From positions 1 through 58,430 of the forward strand of contig JAFGPV010000042.1 of the NCBI GenBank assembly GCA_016936015.1: DNA of 58,430 nucleotides, read 5' to 3'. The notes under the pieces were generated by a model. It had not been told where the DNA came from. It worked only from the letters and a program-made list of their open reading frames with translations, and searched no databases. Each line of letters opens with the position of its first letter. Within the stretch, counting starts at the first letter, position 1. Source of the stretch: Pirellulales bacterium. GTDB taxonomy: Bacteria > Planctomycetota > Planctomycetia > Pirellulales > Thermoguttaceae. The position numbers were made by a program, and so were the translations under genes. Of the stretch, positions 33,852 through 42,714 are shown piece after piece.

Positions 33852-35897
33852 ATGCGCATCCTGCTGATATTAGGACTGCTGGCGACCGGGACCGCGCTGC
33901 GCGGCGCGGCGCCGGCCGCGCCCGCGGACCGGCCCTACCGGTTGCTGGTCGCGCTCCGGTTTTCCGAGGATCCGGTCTTTACCTCGTTTTTTTCCGGCGC
34001 CGTCGAGCGCCAGGCGCGCGACCAGTTGGCCAATTTCTTCGGTTCGCTGGCCGAGGTGCAGGTGGCCGTCGGGCATCCCCTTTTCGAGAAGCTCGCGCCC
34101 CGCGGGCTGGACGACCTGACCCTGGCTCCCGAGCAGTTCGCCGCGATGAAGAAGCACCACAAGGTGTTCCTCGTCCAGGTGGATTTTGACGAGGGGATGT
34201 ATCGGATCCGCTCCCGGCAGCTCGACGGCGAGGTGGAGGACGTCGGCCTGCTGCATCACCGTGACAGCCCCGACCGGCACTGGCTGGTCAAGGCGCTGTG
34301 CCTGGCCGTCAAGGAGGATTTCGCGCCGGTGGCCGAGGTCGAACCGATCCCGGGTAAAGACGAGGTCCGCCTCCGGTTCCACGGCGCCGGCCACGGCGAC
34401 CGCTTGTCCTCCTGGCTGAAAGACGGTTGCGTGTTGCAGCCGTATCGTCGAGTGTATCAAGCCCCTGGAATCCTGCGGCACGAGCGGATCCGCAACGTGG
34501 TGCTCCGCGTCGCCCCGGGGAGCGACGGCCGGCGGGCCGTCGTCGTATCGAGCCGGGGGAATCCCTGGCAGCGGACGGCGCGGATCGCCGGTTTCCAGGC
34601 CATCAAGCTCACCACCCAGAGCGGATGCCTCCGCTTGCGGCTGATCAGCGCCGAGACGGGCGAGGCGGCGCGAAGCTGCATGGTCTATGCCAACAGCAGG
34701 GGATTCGACGAGACCACCGACGGCGATCGTCTCTCCCAGCCCAACCGCGAGGGCTGGGTCGTCGCCGCCGAATCCTTCGACCAGGTGGCGTTCATCACCC
34801 TGAAACAACGCCAGGAGACAGCCATCCGCATCCTCCTGCCCATCACCGCCGACTGGGTGGAACAGACGTACCGGATTCCGGTCGACAAGCGGTCCCGCGA
34901 GAAAGACCAGTGGCAGCGCCGCATCCGTTATTGCGCTCAGGACGTCCGGATCCTCCAAGGGACGCTGGAACAATACGTGCAAGAGATCAACGCCTCCAAC
35001 AAGGACAAACGCTACGAGGAGGCGTTGAAGCAGACGCAGGCGGCCGTGACGGCGCTGCAGCCGATGCTGGTGACGGCCTCCAACGGCATCCACGCCACCG
35101 AGCGGGACGGAAAGCGGCTGCAGATTGCCGATAACTCCCTGCTGCGTTGGGCAAAGCAACAGCTTCGAGACGTTGAAGGACGCCAGCGCCAGCTTCAAGA
35201 GTTGGTCGGCGATCTGGAGCAGACCCTCCGCGACATGAACGCCCGCAACCGGGCCAAGGTCCTGCTCAACCTGGCGGGACAGGCGGAACAACACGGGAAT
35301 ATCGACGAAGCCATCGCCCAATACGAGAGGGCGCTCCAAGAGGTGCCGGATCAATCCTCCGTTAAGGAACACCTCGACCAGCTCAGGGAGGACTGGAAAA
35401 TCAAAAGTCCCGAACATCAGGACGCCCGTGATTTCGTGTTTCAGACCCTCGCCAAGGCCCAGACGAAGGACATCAAAGCGCTCCTGCCCCGGGCGAAATC
35501 GGCTTTTTCCGTGCTGCGGCAGTGGGACGATTATCTGTCGCTGCGGATGATGCTGCAAACCATCGGCGGACTGAACCAGGACCTGGCCGACGTTGTCGAC
35601 GCCTTGGCCGACCGCGAGTCGGAGGAAGACCGCCGGGAGTTCGAAAACTACGACAAGCTGACCAAACAAGTTCTCCAGTTCCAGGAGCAGATCCTCAACT
35701 ACCTGAAGGCCCGAGCGGAAAAGCCCGTCCCCGCCGCGGCCGAAGACTCCGAGGAAAAGCAGCCGAAGGAAGACCGGGAGGCGGGGGCTCCCGGAAACGC
35801 GGATGCGGCGCCGGAACAAACGGAGAAGAAGGCGCCGGCTGCGCCGAAAGTGGGCGAAGAGGAAGAACCGCCGCTCGAACCAGATAAAAGTCCATGA
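33852..35897 (+). CDS. Exported TPR/coiled-coil protein
   Basis: About 681 residues from ATG 33852 with GAGG upstream. A signal peptide (MRILLILGLLATGTALRGAA) is followed by a mixed alpha/beta region (about 25-340) I do not recognise. A long charged coiled coil (about 340-465, with repeated QLRDVEGRQRQLQELVGDLE-like heptads) follows, then a short TPR-like pair (KVLLNLAGQAEQHGNIDEAI, YERALQEVP) and further helices. The tail is low-complexity, rich in Ala, Pro, Glu and Lys. Its stop overlaps the cytochrome start as ATGA. It closes the Tol/Exb-like block and is probably another periplasmic structural component; no enzyme function is suggested. Confidence 0.65.
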   Translation: MRILLILGLLATGTALRGAAPAAPADRPYRLLVALRFSEDPVFTSFFSGAVERQARDQLANFFGSLAEVQVAVGHPLFEKLAPRGLDDLTLAPEQFAAMKKHHKVFLVQVDFDEGMYRIRSRQLDGEVEDVGLLHHRDSPDRHWLVKALCLAVKEDFAPVAEVEPIPGKDEVRLRFHGAGHGDRLSSWLKDGCVLQPYRRVYQAPGILRHERIRNVVLRVAPGSDGRRAVVVSSRGNPWQRTARIAGFQAIKLTTQSGCLRLRLISAETGEAARSCMVYANSRGFDETTDGDRLSQPNREGWVVAAESFDQVAFITLKQRQETAIRILLPITADWVEQTYRIPVDKRSREKDQWQRRIRYCAQDVRILQGTLEQYVQEINASNKDKRYEEALKQTQAAVTALQPMLVTASNGIHATERDGKRLQIADNSLLRWAKQQLRDVEGRQRQLQELVGDLEQTLRDMNARNRAKVLLNLAGQAEQHGNIDEAIAQYERALQEVPDQSSVKEHLDQLREDWKIKSPEHQDARDFVFQTLAKAQTKDIKALLPRAKSAFSVLRQWDDYLSLRMMLQTIGGLNQDLADVVDALADRESEEDRREFENYDKLTKQVLQFQEQILNYLKARAEKPVPAAAEDSEEKQPKEDREAGAPGNADAAPEQTEKKAPAAPKVGEEEEPPLEPDKSP

Positions 35898-36865
35898 CCC
35901 CCAAGACTCGCGCCGCTCTAGCCGCCGTGCTTTTCCTGCTGTTCGCCGTGTTGTTGGGGATCGGTCAATGGCGTGGGCACGGCAAGACGCCGCGCGCCGA
36001 GAAACTCGTTTCCCCGGTCGGAGATTGCCGGCAGTGCCACGCCGAGGCGTGGCGGCAGTGGCAACAGTCGCCTCACGCCCGCGCCTGGAGCAGCCCCGAG
36101 GTGCAAGCGGCGTTTCAGCACTACGGGTTCGATCGCAAGTGCCAATCGTGCCATGCTCCCCAACCGATCCTCGTCGCCGGATTGAACCGTCCGGTCGCCT
36201 TCCGGGCGGAAGGACCGGACTCCGGAGTCGCTTGTCGGAGCTGCCACTTGTTGCCGGACGGCCGCGGCGTGGCCGCCCGACGCGCCCTGCCCGACGCGCC
36301 TTGCCGGCCGCAGTGCGAACCGCAATTGTCCGAGAGCCGGCTCTGCGGCGCTTGCCATGAGGCGATTTATCAAGACTGGCAGGCCAGCCGTTACTGCAAG
36401 GAAGGGAAAACCTGTCGTCATTGCCACATGGCCGTGGCTGCGGGGGAAAAGGACGGTGGCAGTCACCGTTGGCGGGGAAGCCGCGATCCGCAGTGGGTGC
36501 GATCGAGCTGCCGCATGGACTGCCGCCGGGAGAAAGAGAACCTCGTGGTCTCCGTCACGAATCAGGGCGCCGGCCATAATTTCCCGGGCGAGCGGCACCA
36601 TCGCGTGCTCCTGGTGCAGGTCATCCAGCGCAACGCGGCGGGCGAAATCGTCCTGGCCCGGCAGCAGGTCATCAAGGGCGTCACGCCCTTCCGCGGCGAG
36701 TCCAGCGCTGAGAAAATCAAGGCGGGGGAGACCTGCGAACTGCAATTTCCCGTCGTCCAGCCGCCCGGGACCGCCGACGTCCAACTCCTTTATAAAACAT
36801 TTCCCTGGGTAGCCGACCGGGACGCCCTGGTCGTCCACCGGACTCGTTTGAAACTGGAGGAATGA
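35894..36865 (+). CDS. Membrane-anchored pentaheme c-type cytochrome
   Basis: A 323-residue protein with an N-terminal signal anchor (about 6-24) and five CxxCH heme-binding motifs: CRQCH 45-49, CQSCH 83-87, CRSCH 114-118, CGACH 151-155 and CRHCH 174-178. The layout resembles the cytochrome c554-like multiheme family. After the hemes comes a beta-sandwich-like C-terminal domain with the typical NQGAGHNFPGERHHR segment. It should carry electrons on the outer face of the cytoplasmic membrane. It overlaps the gene before it and the iron-binding lipoprotein after it (ATGATG at 36862), so it sits between the Tol-like block and the Fe(III) importer. A role in iron redox chemistry is possible, but only context suggests it. 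Confidence 0.85.
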   Translation: MTPKTRAALAAVLFLLFAVLLGIGQWRGHGKTPRAEKLVSPVGDCRQCHAEAWRQWQQSPHARAWSSPEVQAAFQHYGFDRKCQSCHAPQPILVAGLNRPVAFRAEGPDSGVACRSCHLLPDGRGVAARRALPDAPCRPQCEPQLSESRLCGACHEAIYQDWQASRYCKEGKTCRHCHMAVAAGEKDGGSHRWRGSRDPQWVRSSCRMDCRREKENLVVSVTNQGAGHNFPGERHHRVLLVQVIQRNAAGEIVLARQQVIKGVTPFRGESSAEKIKAGETCELQFPVVQPPGTADVQLLYKTFPWVADRDALVVHRTRLKLEE

Positions 36866-37908
36866 TGAATCAGGGTTCGAGAACAAGGTTGGTATTCCTT
36901 GCGTGGGCGTTGGCGGCGGCCGGCTTGATCGGCGGGTGCCGGCCCGTCGACGGACCGGAGGTGGTGGTCTACGTGGCCGTGGACCGAGGCTCTGCCGAGC
37001 CGATCCTTCGGCGTTTCGAGGCGGAAAGCGGCATCCGCGTGCGGCCGGTCTACGATGCCGAGGCCGCCAAGACCACGGGCCTGGTCACGCGGTTGCTCTC
37101 CGAGTCGGACCGCCCGCGGTGCGACGTGTTCTGGAACAACGAACTCGTGCAGACGCTCCTCTTGGCGGATCGGGATCTGCTGGCGCCCTACGAACCGGCC
37201 GCCGCCGCGGCCCTCCCGGCGTCGTGGCGCGACGCCGCCGGCCGCTGGACCCCTGTCGGGACACGGGCGCGGGTCATCGTCTACAACACGAAGTACGTCT
37301 CGCCCGAGCAGTTGCCGCGGAGCCTCTTCGATCTGACCAAGCTGCAATGGCGGGGCAAGGTGGCCATGGCCAATCCGCAATTCGGAACGACCCGAACCCA
37401 CGTGGCGGCCCTGTTTGCCTCGCTGGGGCCGGAACGGGCCCAACGTTTGCTCTCGGATCTCCTGGCCAACGAGATCCGGATCGTCGACGGCAACGCCCTG
37501 GTCAAGAACCTGGTCGCCCGCGCCCATCCCGACGCCTCGCCGATCTACCTCGGCCTGACCGACACCGACGACGTGTTGGCCGGAAAGGCGGCGGGCGAAC
37601 CGGTCGGTCTGATCTATCCGGACCAGGACGCCGGCGCCCTCGGCACGCTGGTCATCCCGTGCAGCGTCGGCATGATCCGGGGGGCGCCCCATCCGGAAGC
37701 CGCGCGCCGCCTGATCGACTACCTGACCGGTCCGGAAGTGGAATCCCGGCTGGCCGCCGAGTGGCCGGGATTCTTTCCCCTGCGCCCCGACGCCGCGCAG
37801 CAGCCCGACGGCGCAAAAAGCCCCCGGGCCATGCAGGTAAACTGGCCGGAGGTGCTGAAGCAACTTCAACCCAGCAGCCAATGGACCAAAGAACATTTCC
37901 ATCCCTGA
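36865..37908 (+). CDS. fbpA: Fe(III)-type ABC transporter substrate-binding lipoprotein
   Basis: A 347-residue protein. I prefer ATG 36865 over 36862 because of the spacing to GGAGG. A lipobox (LIGGC, C25) marks a membrane-anchored lipoprotein. The mature part fits the AfuA/FbpA/FutA iron-binding group: VVVYVAVDRGSAEPILRRFE near the start, CDVFWNNE, TPVGTRARVIVYNTK, and the late segment GAPHPEAARRLIDYLTGPEV. It should capture ferric iron or a similar ligand outside the membrane for the permease and ATPase encoded directly after it. Its 3' end overlaps the permease start by 28 bases in a different frame. The metal specificity is inferred from the family. Confidence 0.85.
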   Translation: MNQGSRTRLVFLAWALAAAGLIGGCRPVDGPEVVVYVAVDRGSAEPILRRFEAESGIRVRPVYDAEAAKTTGLVTRLLSESDRPRCDVFWNNELVQTLLLADRDLLAPYEPAAAAALPASWRDAAGRWTPVGTRARVIVYNTKYVSPEQLPRSLFDLTKLQWRGKVAMANPQFGTTRTHVAALFASLGPERAQRLLSDLLANEIRIVDGNALVKNLVARAHPDASPIYLGLTDTDDVLAGKAAGEPVGLIYPDQDAGALGTLVIPCSVGMIRGAPHPEAARRLIDYLTGPEVESRLAAEWPGFFPLRPDAAQQPDGAKSPRAMQVNWPEVLKQLQPSSQWTKEHFHP

Positions 37909-39500
37909 CGCCCACGACTTCCGACGGACGCCGCTCCCGGTGCAGCGCGGCGGGCCTGGCGCCGGCGGCCCTTCTGATCGCGGCGGTTTTCCTGTTGCCG
38001 CTGGCGGGGCTTTGGCTTCCCGGCGGCGCGGACTTTCCGATTGCCGAATCGAGTCCGCCGATTGCCTGGAAGGCGCTTGTCGCCAGCCTGGCGGTGGCGG
38101 TTGCCGCGGCCGTCGCGGCTACGGCGGTGGGCAGTCTCCTGGCGGTCGCCTTGACGCTGACGGAGATTCCCGGCCGTAGCTTGTGGGCGGCGGTCCTGTT
38201 GCTGCCCTTTCTCTGCCCTCGGGCGGTTTGGGCCTTAGGCCAATTGTATTGCTACGGCGCCGGCGGCCTGATGGAACGCTGGTGCGGGGGCGGTTGGCGC
38301 GCCCTGGCCGGCCTTTCCGATAACGGTCACTATCTGGCCACGCTCCTGGTGCTGGCGGAGATCCACGCGCCGCTGGCCATGTTGTTGGTGAGCCGGGGAT
38401 TGGCGCGCTTGCAGCACGCGGGCTTCGACTCCGCTCGGCTGCTGCTGTCTCCGTCGGCCTTGGTGCGCTGGACGGCCGCCGCCGTGCGGCCGGAGATGGC
38501 CGCCGCGTTCCTGCTGACGTTTGCCCTGAGTCTGGGGGAATTCGCCGTGCCCGACGTCCTGCAATGTCCGCTGTATTCTGTGGAGATTTTTCTGCGCGTG
38601 GTCAATTATTTCGATCATGCGGGGGCCGCCCGGGCGGCCCTGCCCTTGCTGGTCCTTGCGCTGTTGGCCACGGGGGGAATGACCGTGGTGGAGCGGCGCC
38701 GCGGATACGTCTCGGACGTGCCGTCGCCCGCCCGGACGCCGTGGCGGCTGGGAAAGAAAATCTGGCTGGTCGGCGGCCTGCTGGGCCTATACCTTCTGGC
38801 AACCAGTCTCTTGCCGCTGGCGGCCATGATTTATGAAGTGCAATCGCCCGCCTGTTTCTGGGCGGCAATCGGCGACGCCGCTGAGGAGACCCGAAACACC
38901 CTCGAAATTGCCCTGGCGGCGGGTCTTCTCGCCTGCCTGGCGGGGATCGTGATGGGCCTCTGGAGCGCCGATCGCGGCGGATTGGCGGCCGGTCTGCTGG
39001 CCATGACGCCATTGGGCATCCCCACGCTCATTCTCGGATTGGCCTATCTGCGGTTCTTCAACCGCAGTTGGCCGATCGACCTCGCCGCGCTGGGCAATAC
39101 CAGCGCGGTCGTCGTGTTGGCGCTGGCGGCCCGGGGATGGCCGTTCGTTACCCGGGCGGTGGCGGCGGGTTGCCGCCGGATCGCCCCTTCGTGGCGCGAG
39201 GCCGGGCGGTTGGCTGGACTGAATCGGATGCAGCGGTGGCGGTGGATCGCCGGGCCGCTATTGGTCGAGCAGGTTGCCGCCGGCGCTGTGCTGGCCTTTG
39301 TGTTGGCCGTCGGCGACGTGGAGATCAGCCAGATGCTCTGCGCTCCCGGTTCGGGTACGTTGGCGGTCCGTCTGATCACGTTCCTCCACTTCGGGCCGAA
39401 CCACGTCACCGCCAGCCTGGCCCTGCTGGAGTTGATCATCACGGCCCTGCCTGTTTTCCTCTACTTTTTATTGACCAACCGCTGGCTCCAAGTGGTGTGA
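37881..39500 (+). CDS. fbpB: Fe(III)-type ABC transporter permease
   Basis: A 539-residue inner-membrane protein with two homologous halves of about six helices each, the fused form usual for FbpB/AfuB permeases. Each half has an EAA-like loop: ARLQHAGFDSARLL in the first and WREAGRLAGLNRMQRWR in the second, where the ATPase docks. I start it at ATG 37881, inside the end of the binding-protein gene; the same frame is open further upstream but codes for arginine-rich shadow sequence. The ATPase gene starts six bases after the stop. It should form the membrane channel of a ferric iron importer. Confidence 0.88.
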   Translation: MDQRTFPSLTPTTSDGRRSRCSAAGLAPAALLIAAVFLLPLAGLWLPGGADFPIAESSPPIAWKALVASLAVAVAAAVAATAVGSLLAVALTLTEIPGRSLWAAVLLLPFLCPRAVWALGQLYCYGAGGLMERWCGGGWRALAGLSDNGHYLATLLVLAEIHAPLAMLLVSRGLARLQHAGFDSARLLLSPSALVRWTAAAVRPEMAAAFLLTFALSLGEFAVPDVLQCPLYSVEIFLRVVNYFDHAGAARAALPLLVLALLATGGMTVVERRRGYVSDVPSPARTPWRLGKKIWLVGGLLGLYLLATSLLPLAAMIYEVQSPACFWAAIGDAAEETRNTLEIALAAGLLACLAGIVMGLWSADRGGLAAGLLAMTPLGIPTLILGLAYLRFFNRSWPIDLAALGNTSAVVVLALAARGWPFVTRAVAAGCRRIAPSWREAGRLAGLNRMQRWRWIAGPLLVEQVAAGAVLAFVLAVGDVEISQMLCAPGSGTLAVRLITFLHFGPNHVTASLALLELIITALPVFLYFLLTNRWLQVV

Positions 39501-39505
39501 CGCCC

Positions 39506-40531
39506 ATGACCGCAAGCATTCAATGCCTCGACGTCGTGAAACGGTTCGGCGCCTCGGTCGTTGTCGATCACGTCAGTTGGACCATTCCCGCCGGGAGCGT
39601 CGTGGGATTGGTCGGCCCCTCCGGATCGGGAAAAACGACCCTCCTGCGGATCGTGGCCGGATTGGAGACCTGCTCGGCAGGCAGCGTGCGGATCGGCACA
39701 GAGGAGGACGGAAGGGGAAAACGCCGCCCCGCGGTGGGCATGGTCTTTCAGAACCTCGCCCTCTGGCCCCATCTGACGGCCTGGCAGCACCTGGAGTGCG
39801 TGCTGTCTGCCCGCTCGGGTGGCCGACGCCGAGCGCAGATCGAGGCCCTCCTGACCGAGACGCGGCTCCCTTCCGCCGCATGGCGTTTGCGTCCCGCGGA
39901 GTTAAGCGGCGGTGAAGCGCAACGGCTGGCCCTGGCCCGCGCCTTGGCCGTGGAACCGGAACTTCTGCTGCTGGACGAGCCGTTGGCGCAGATGGACACC
40001 GCGCTGCGGGCCGACCTGCTGGAGTTGATTTCCCGCGTGATTCGCGGCCGGGGCGTCACGGCCTTGTACGTGACGCATCACTGCCAAGAGGCGATGGAAC
40101 TGTGCGACCGGATGGGCGTCTTGCAGTCGGGCCGTCTGACGGCGGAGGGGACGCCGGAGCAGATCTTTTGGAATCCGCCGGACCGCGCCACGGCCCGGCT
40201 GACCGGCCCGTTGGTCGAGTTGCCCCGACAACTTTTTGAGGAAGGACGGATCGCCTGTGCCGACGCCTCGCCGGCGGTTCGACGGGGCGTAGTGGAGGAG
40301 GAAGACCTCGTCTTCGTCCGGCCTCAACAACTCCGTTGGATCGCGCCCCGGGACCGGAACTGCTGGGAAGTGGTCGCCTGCCGTCCGGCCGGGGCCGGCT
40401 GGCGGTTCGTTCTGAAGTCCGGCCGGTGGCAATTATTGCTTGCCTCCGCCTCCCCTCCGCCGCGGGAGGGGCCGGCGGGGATCCTCCTGCTGCCTGCCGG
40501 GCCGGATTCCTTGTATTACCCCCTCCGTTGA
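39506..40531 (+). CDS. fbpC: Fe(III)-type ABC transporter ATPase
   Basis: A 341-residue ATPase that powers the importer. It shows the Walker A GPSGSGKT (37-44), Q-loop Q82, signature LSGGEAQR (133-140), Walker B LLLLD with catalytic E158, and the switch His at 191. The C-terminal part (about 240-341) is a beta-rich regulatory domain, as in FbpC/PotA-type proteins. It starts at ATG 39506; the frame is open upstream but non-coding there. Together with the two preceding genes it makes a complete importer, and the arrangement as a packed trio is standard. Confidence 0.88.
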   Translation: MTASIQCLDVVKRFGASVVVDHVSWTIPAGSVVGLVGPSGSGKTTLLRIVAGLETCSAGSVRIGTEEDGRGKRRPAVGMVFQNLALWPHLTAWQHLECVLSARSGGRRRAQIEALLTETRLPSAAWRLRPAELSGGEAQRLALARALAVEPELLLLDEPLAQMDTALRADLLELISRVIRGRGVTALYVTHHCQEAMELCDRMGVLQSGRLTAEGTPEQIFWNPPDRATARLTGPLVELPRQLFEEGRIACADASPAVRRGVVEEEDLVFVRPQQLRWIAPRDRNCWEVVACRPAGAGWRFVLKSGRWQLLLASASPPPREGPAGILLLPAGPDSLYYPLR

Positions 40532-40540
40532 GATTATACT
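40511..40540 (+). promoter_or_regulatory. Possible promoter of the Hsp70 gene
   Basis: TTGTAT (40511-40516) and TATACT (40535-40540, five of six) are spaced by 18 bases and overlap the end of the ATPase gene. If real, the Hsp70 gene starts its own transcript about 40 bases downstream. Confidence 0.35.
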
Positions 40541-40580
40541 AACAATTCTGAACTTTTTCGGAATGCAGCATGAGGGCGTG

Positions 40581-42173
40581 ATGGGTTCCATCCAATCCGA
40601 TGCCAATCTGGTGGGAATTGACCTGGGCACCACGATGTCGGTGATCGCGCGGCTCGAGCCGAACGGGACCACGATGACGATTCCCAACAGCCTGGGCGAT
40701 CCGCTCACCCCGAGCATCGTCTACTTTGACGGTTCGACCGCCCTGGTCGGCCGGATGGCCAAGGAGGCCGCGGCGCTGGATTCCAGCAAGGCCGCGTTGT
40801 TTGTCAAACGCGACATGGGCAGCCCCTTCTATTCCCGTACCGTGGCCGGCCGCCGGTTCCGGCCCGAGACCCTCGCGGCCATCGTCTTGCGGAAGCTGAA
40901 GCAGGACGCGGAGAAACGGATCGGCCCGATCTCGAAGGCGGTGATTACGGTGCCGGCCTTCTTCGACGACACCCGTCGCAAGGCAACCGAGGACGCCGGC
41001 CGGATCGCCGGCTTCGAGGTGCTGGACGTCCTCAACGAGCCAACGGCCGCCGCCTTGGCTTACGCCATGCAGTCGCAGCGCGAGGCCCACGCCACGGACC
41101 ATTGGCTGGACGTTCCCGGCGGCGAGATGAAGGCCGTGGTCTACGACCTCGGCGGCGGGACCTTCGATGTGACCGTCGTCCGGCTCCGCTCCAAGCATTT
41201 CGAGACGGTGGCCACCGACGGCGCCGTCCGGCTCGGCGGCAAGGATTGGGACGATCGGATCGTGGATTATCTCGGCCGGCAATTTGCGGAAAAATTCGGC
41301 GTCAATCCGGCCGAAGATCCGAAACGCCGCGACGTGTGGACCCCCTTGGCCGAACGGTACAAGGTCATCCTCAGTCAACTCCAGAGCGTGCCGGTCGAAC
41401 TGAACCATCAGGGGCACTCCCTGAACCTGACGCTCACCCGGGAACAATTCGAGGAAGCGACGGCCGACCTGCTGCTGCAAACGCGCATGGTGACGGATCT
41501 GGTCGTCACCCGGCAGGCGCAATTGGGGTGGGGAGACATCGATCGGATCCTGTTGGTCGGCGGCTCGACCCGCATGCCGATGGTGAAAAATATGCTTCGG
41601 GAAGTGACCGGCCAGGCGGCCGACGACCACCTGGACGCGGATCAAGTAGTGGCCCAGGGAGCGGCCATCCACGCCGGGATCATCGCCGCCAAGGGACGCG
41701 AAGGGGAACTGGAAATTGCCGACGGGTTGCGGGAAGAACTCGAGGACGTGGCGGTAATCAACGTGAATTCCCATAGCCTGGGCGTCAAGGCCCTGAATGA
41801 GGACGGCCAGTCGATTAATGCCGTCCTGATCCCGAAAAACACCCAACTCCCTTATGCGGCCAGCAAGGTCTTCCGCTTGCGGACCCCCGGGGCCACCTCC
41901 ATCCGCGTCAACATTCTGGAAGGAGAAGCCGCGGAGGCCGCCTACAATATTCCGATCGGAGAATGCCACATCCGCCAATTGCCGCCCAATCTGCCCCGCC
42001 ACGCCCCGATTCAAGTCCGGCTGGCCTACGGCGCCAACGGCCGGGTCGGCGTCATGGCCCTGGACATGACCAACGGATTGTTCGCCGAGAGCGAAATCGT
42101 CTGCGGAGAGCGCCTCTCCAACGAAGAACTCGAACGCGAAAGGATGTTTGTCGACAGCTTGAACATTCCTTGA
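40581..42173 (+). CDS. Short Hsp70-family chaperone
   Basis: About 530 residues from ATG 40581, where GAGGG precedes it; ATG 40563 is an alternative. The ATPase domain is complete: [10 protein letters not shown] (12-21), [12 protein letters not shown] near 188, and the adenosine motif [12 protein letters not shown] near 321. A beta-type substrate-binding domain (about 390-500) follows, but the helical lid of DnaK is missing, so the protein ends about 100 residues early. This resembles HscC-like or other short Hsp70 proteins. It is followed 14 bases later by a small zinc-ribbon protein. No dnaJ or grpE gene adjoins it; the J-like protein at 14.4 kb lacks HPD and is not an obvious partner. Confidence 0.88.
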   Translation: MGSIQSDANLVGIDLGTTMSVIARLEPNGTTMTIPNSLGDPLTPSIVYFDGSTALVGRMAKEAAALDSSKAALFVKRDMGSPFYSRTVAGRRFRPETLAAIVLRKLKQDAEKRIGPISKAVITVPAFFDDTRRKATEDAGRIAGFEVLDVLNEPTAAALAYAMQSQREAHATDHWLDVPGGEMKAVVYDLGGGTFDVTVVRLRSKHFETVATDGAVRLGGKDWDDRIVDYLGRQFAEKFGVNPAEDPKRRDVWTPLAERYKVILSQLQSVPVELNHQGHSLNLTLTREQFEEATADLLLQTRMVTDLVVTRQAQLGWGDIDRILLVGGSTRMPMVKNMLREVTGQAADDHLDADQVVAQGAAIHAGIIAAKGREGELEIADGLREELEDVAVINVNSHSLGVKALNEDGQSINAVLIPKNTQLPYAASKVFRLRTPGATSIRVNILEGEAAEAAYNIPIGECHIRQLPPNLPRHAPIQVRLAYGANGRVGVMALDMTNGLFAESEIVCGERLSNEELERERMFVDSLNIP

Positions 42174-42187
42174 GAAGTGGTGTGATT

Positions 42188-42517
42188 ATGGTCTTTATCG
42201 CGCAATGCCCCCATCCGAATTGCCGCAAATATATGCTTTTGGAAGACGCCGCGCGGGACGCGAGCGTGGTTTGCCTGAATCCGAAGTGCAAGAAGACGTT
42301 TCAAGTCGGTTCCTCGGGATCGGGTGAGCGCACCCCGCCGCCGCCGTTGTCGGCCCCCACAGCCCGCCCCCCCGGGAAAAAGACCCCCGTCGCTGCGCGT
42401 CAGAAAATGGTGGTTTGTCCCCAGTGCAACGCGCTGCTGCGCTTGCCCCCCTCCGCCCCGAACCACGCCGTCAAGTGCCCCCGGTGTCACAAAGTCTTCG
42501 AGGGAAGTTCCTCCTGA
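42188..42517 (+). CDS. Small protein with two zinc ribbons
   Basis: A 109-residue protein with two CxxC-type ribbons: C7, C12, C29, C34 at the start and C77, C80, C97, C100 at the end. They are joined by a Pro/Ala-rich linker. Such pairs are common at the N-termini of planctomycete kinases and TPR proteins, but here they stand alone. The gene follows the Hsp70 gene by 14 bases and is probably co-transcribed. Function is unknown; a zinc-dependent adaptor role is only a guess. Confidence 0.65.
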   Translation: MVFIAQCPHPNCRKYMLLEDAARDASVVCLNPKCKKTFQVGSSGSGERTPPPPLSAPTARPPGKKTPVAARQKMVVCPQCNALLRLPPSAPNHAVKCPRCHKVFEGSSS

Positions 42518-42573
42518 TCGACGGCGCCGGCCCGTGGCAGGGGGATTTTCGAGGGGGCGAAGGGATACCCAAG

Positions 42574-42646
42574 CACGCCCGGCAGGATTCGAACCTGCAA
42601 CCAACGGATTAGAAATCCGTTGCTCTATCCCTTGAGCTACGGGCGC
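42574..42646 (-). tRNA. tRNA-Arg (anticodon UCU)
   Basis: On the minus strand the cloverleaf is complete: acceptor GCGCCCG paired with CGGGCGT (one G-U), D arm GCTC...GAGC, anticodon stem ACGGA/TCCGT with loop TTTCTAA (anticodon TCT, reading AGA), and a T arm with GGTTCGAAT. The 3' CCA is not encoded. The Hsp70/zinc-ribbon pair ends 57 bases away on the other strand. Confidence 0.93.
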
Positions 42647-42714
42647 AAGCGATTACCGGTTTGGAGCGCGGCCGTCCCGGCCGCAACCGGCGGAGAGGGC
42701 GCCCGGGCTCCTGA

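Noticed and set aside
33870-35819. 649-codon open frame on the minus strand
   Set aside because: It is antisense to the exported coiled-coil protein gene, which has a signal peptide, ribosome site and coupled neighbours. High GC makes long antisense frames common here.
36903-37880. Upstream extension of the permease frame
   Set aside because: It overlaps the iron-binding lipoprotein gene in another frame and reads as arginine-rich sequence. The permease begins at 37881.
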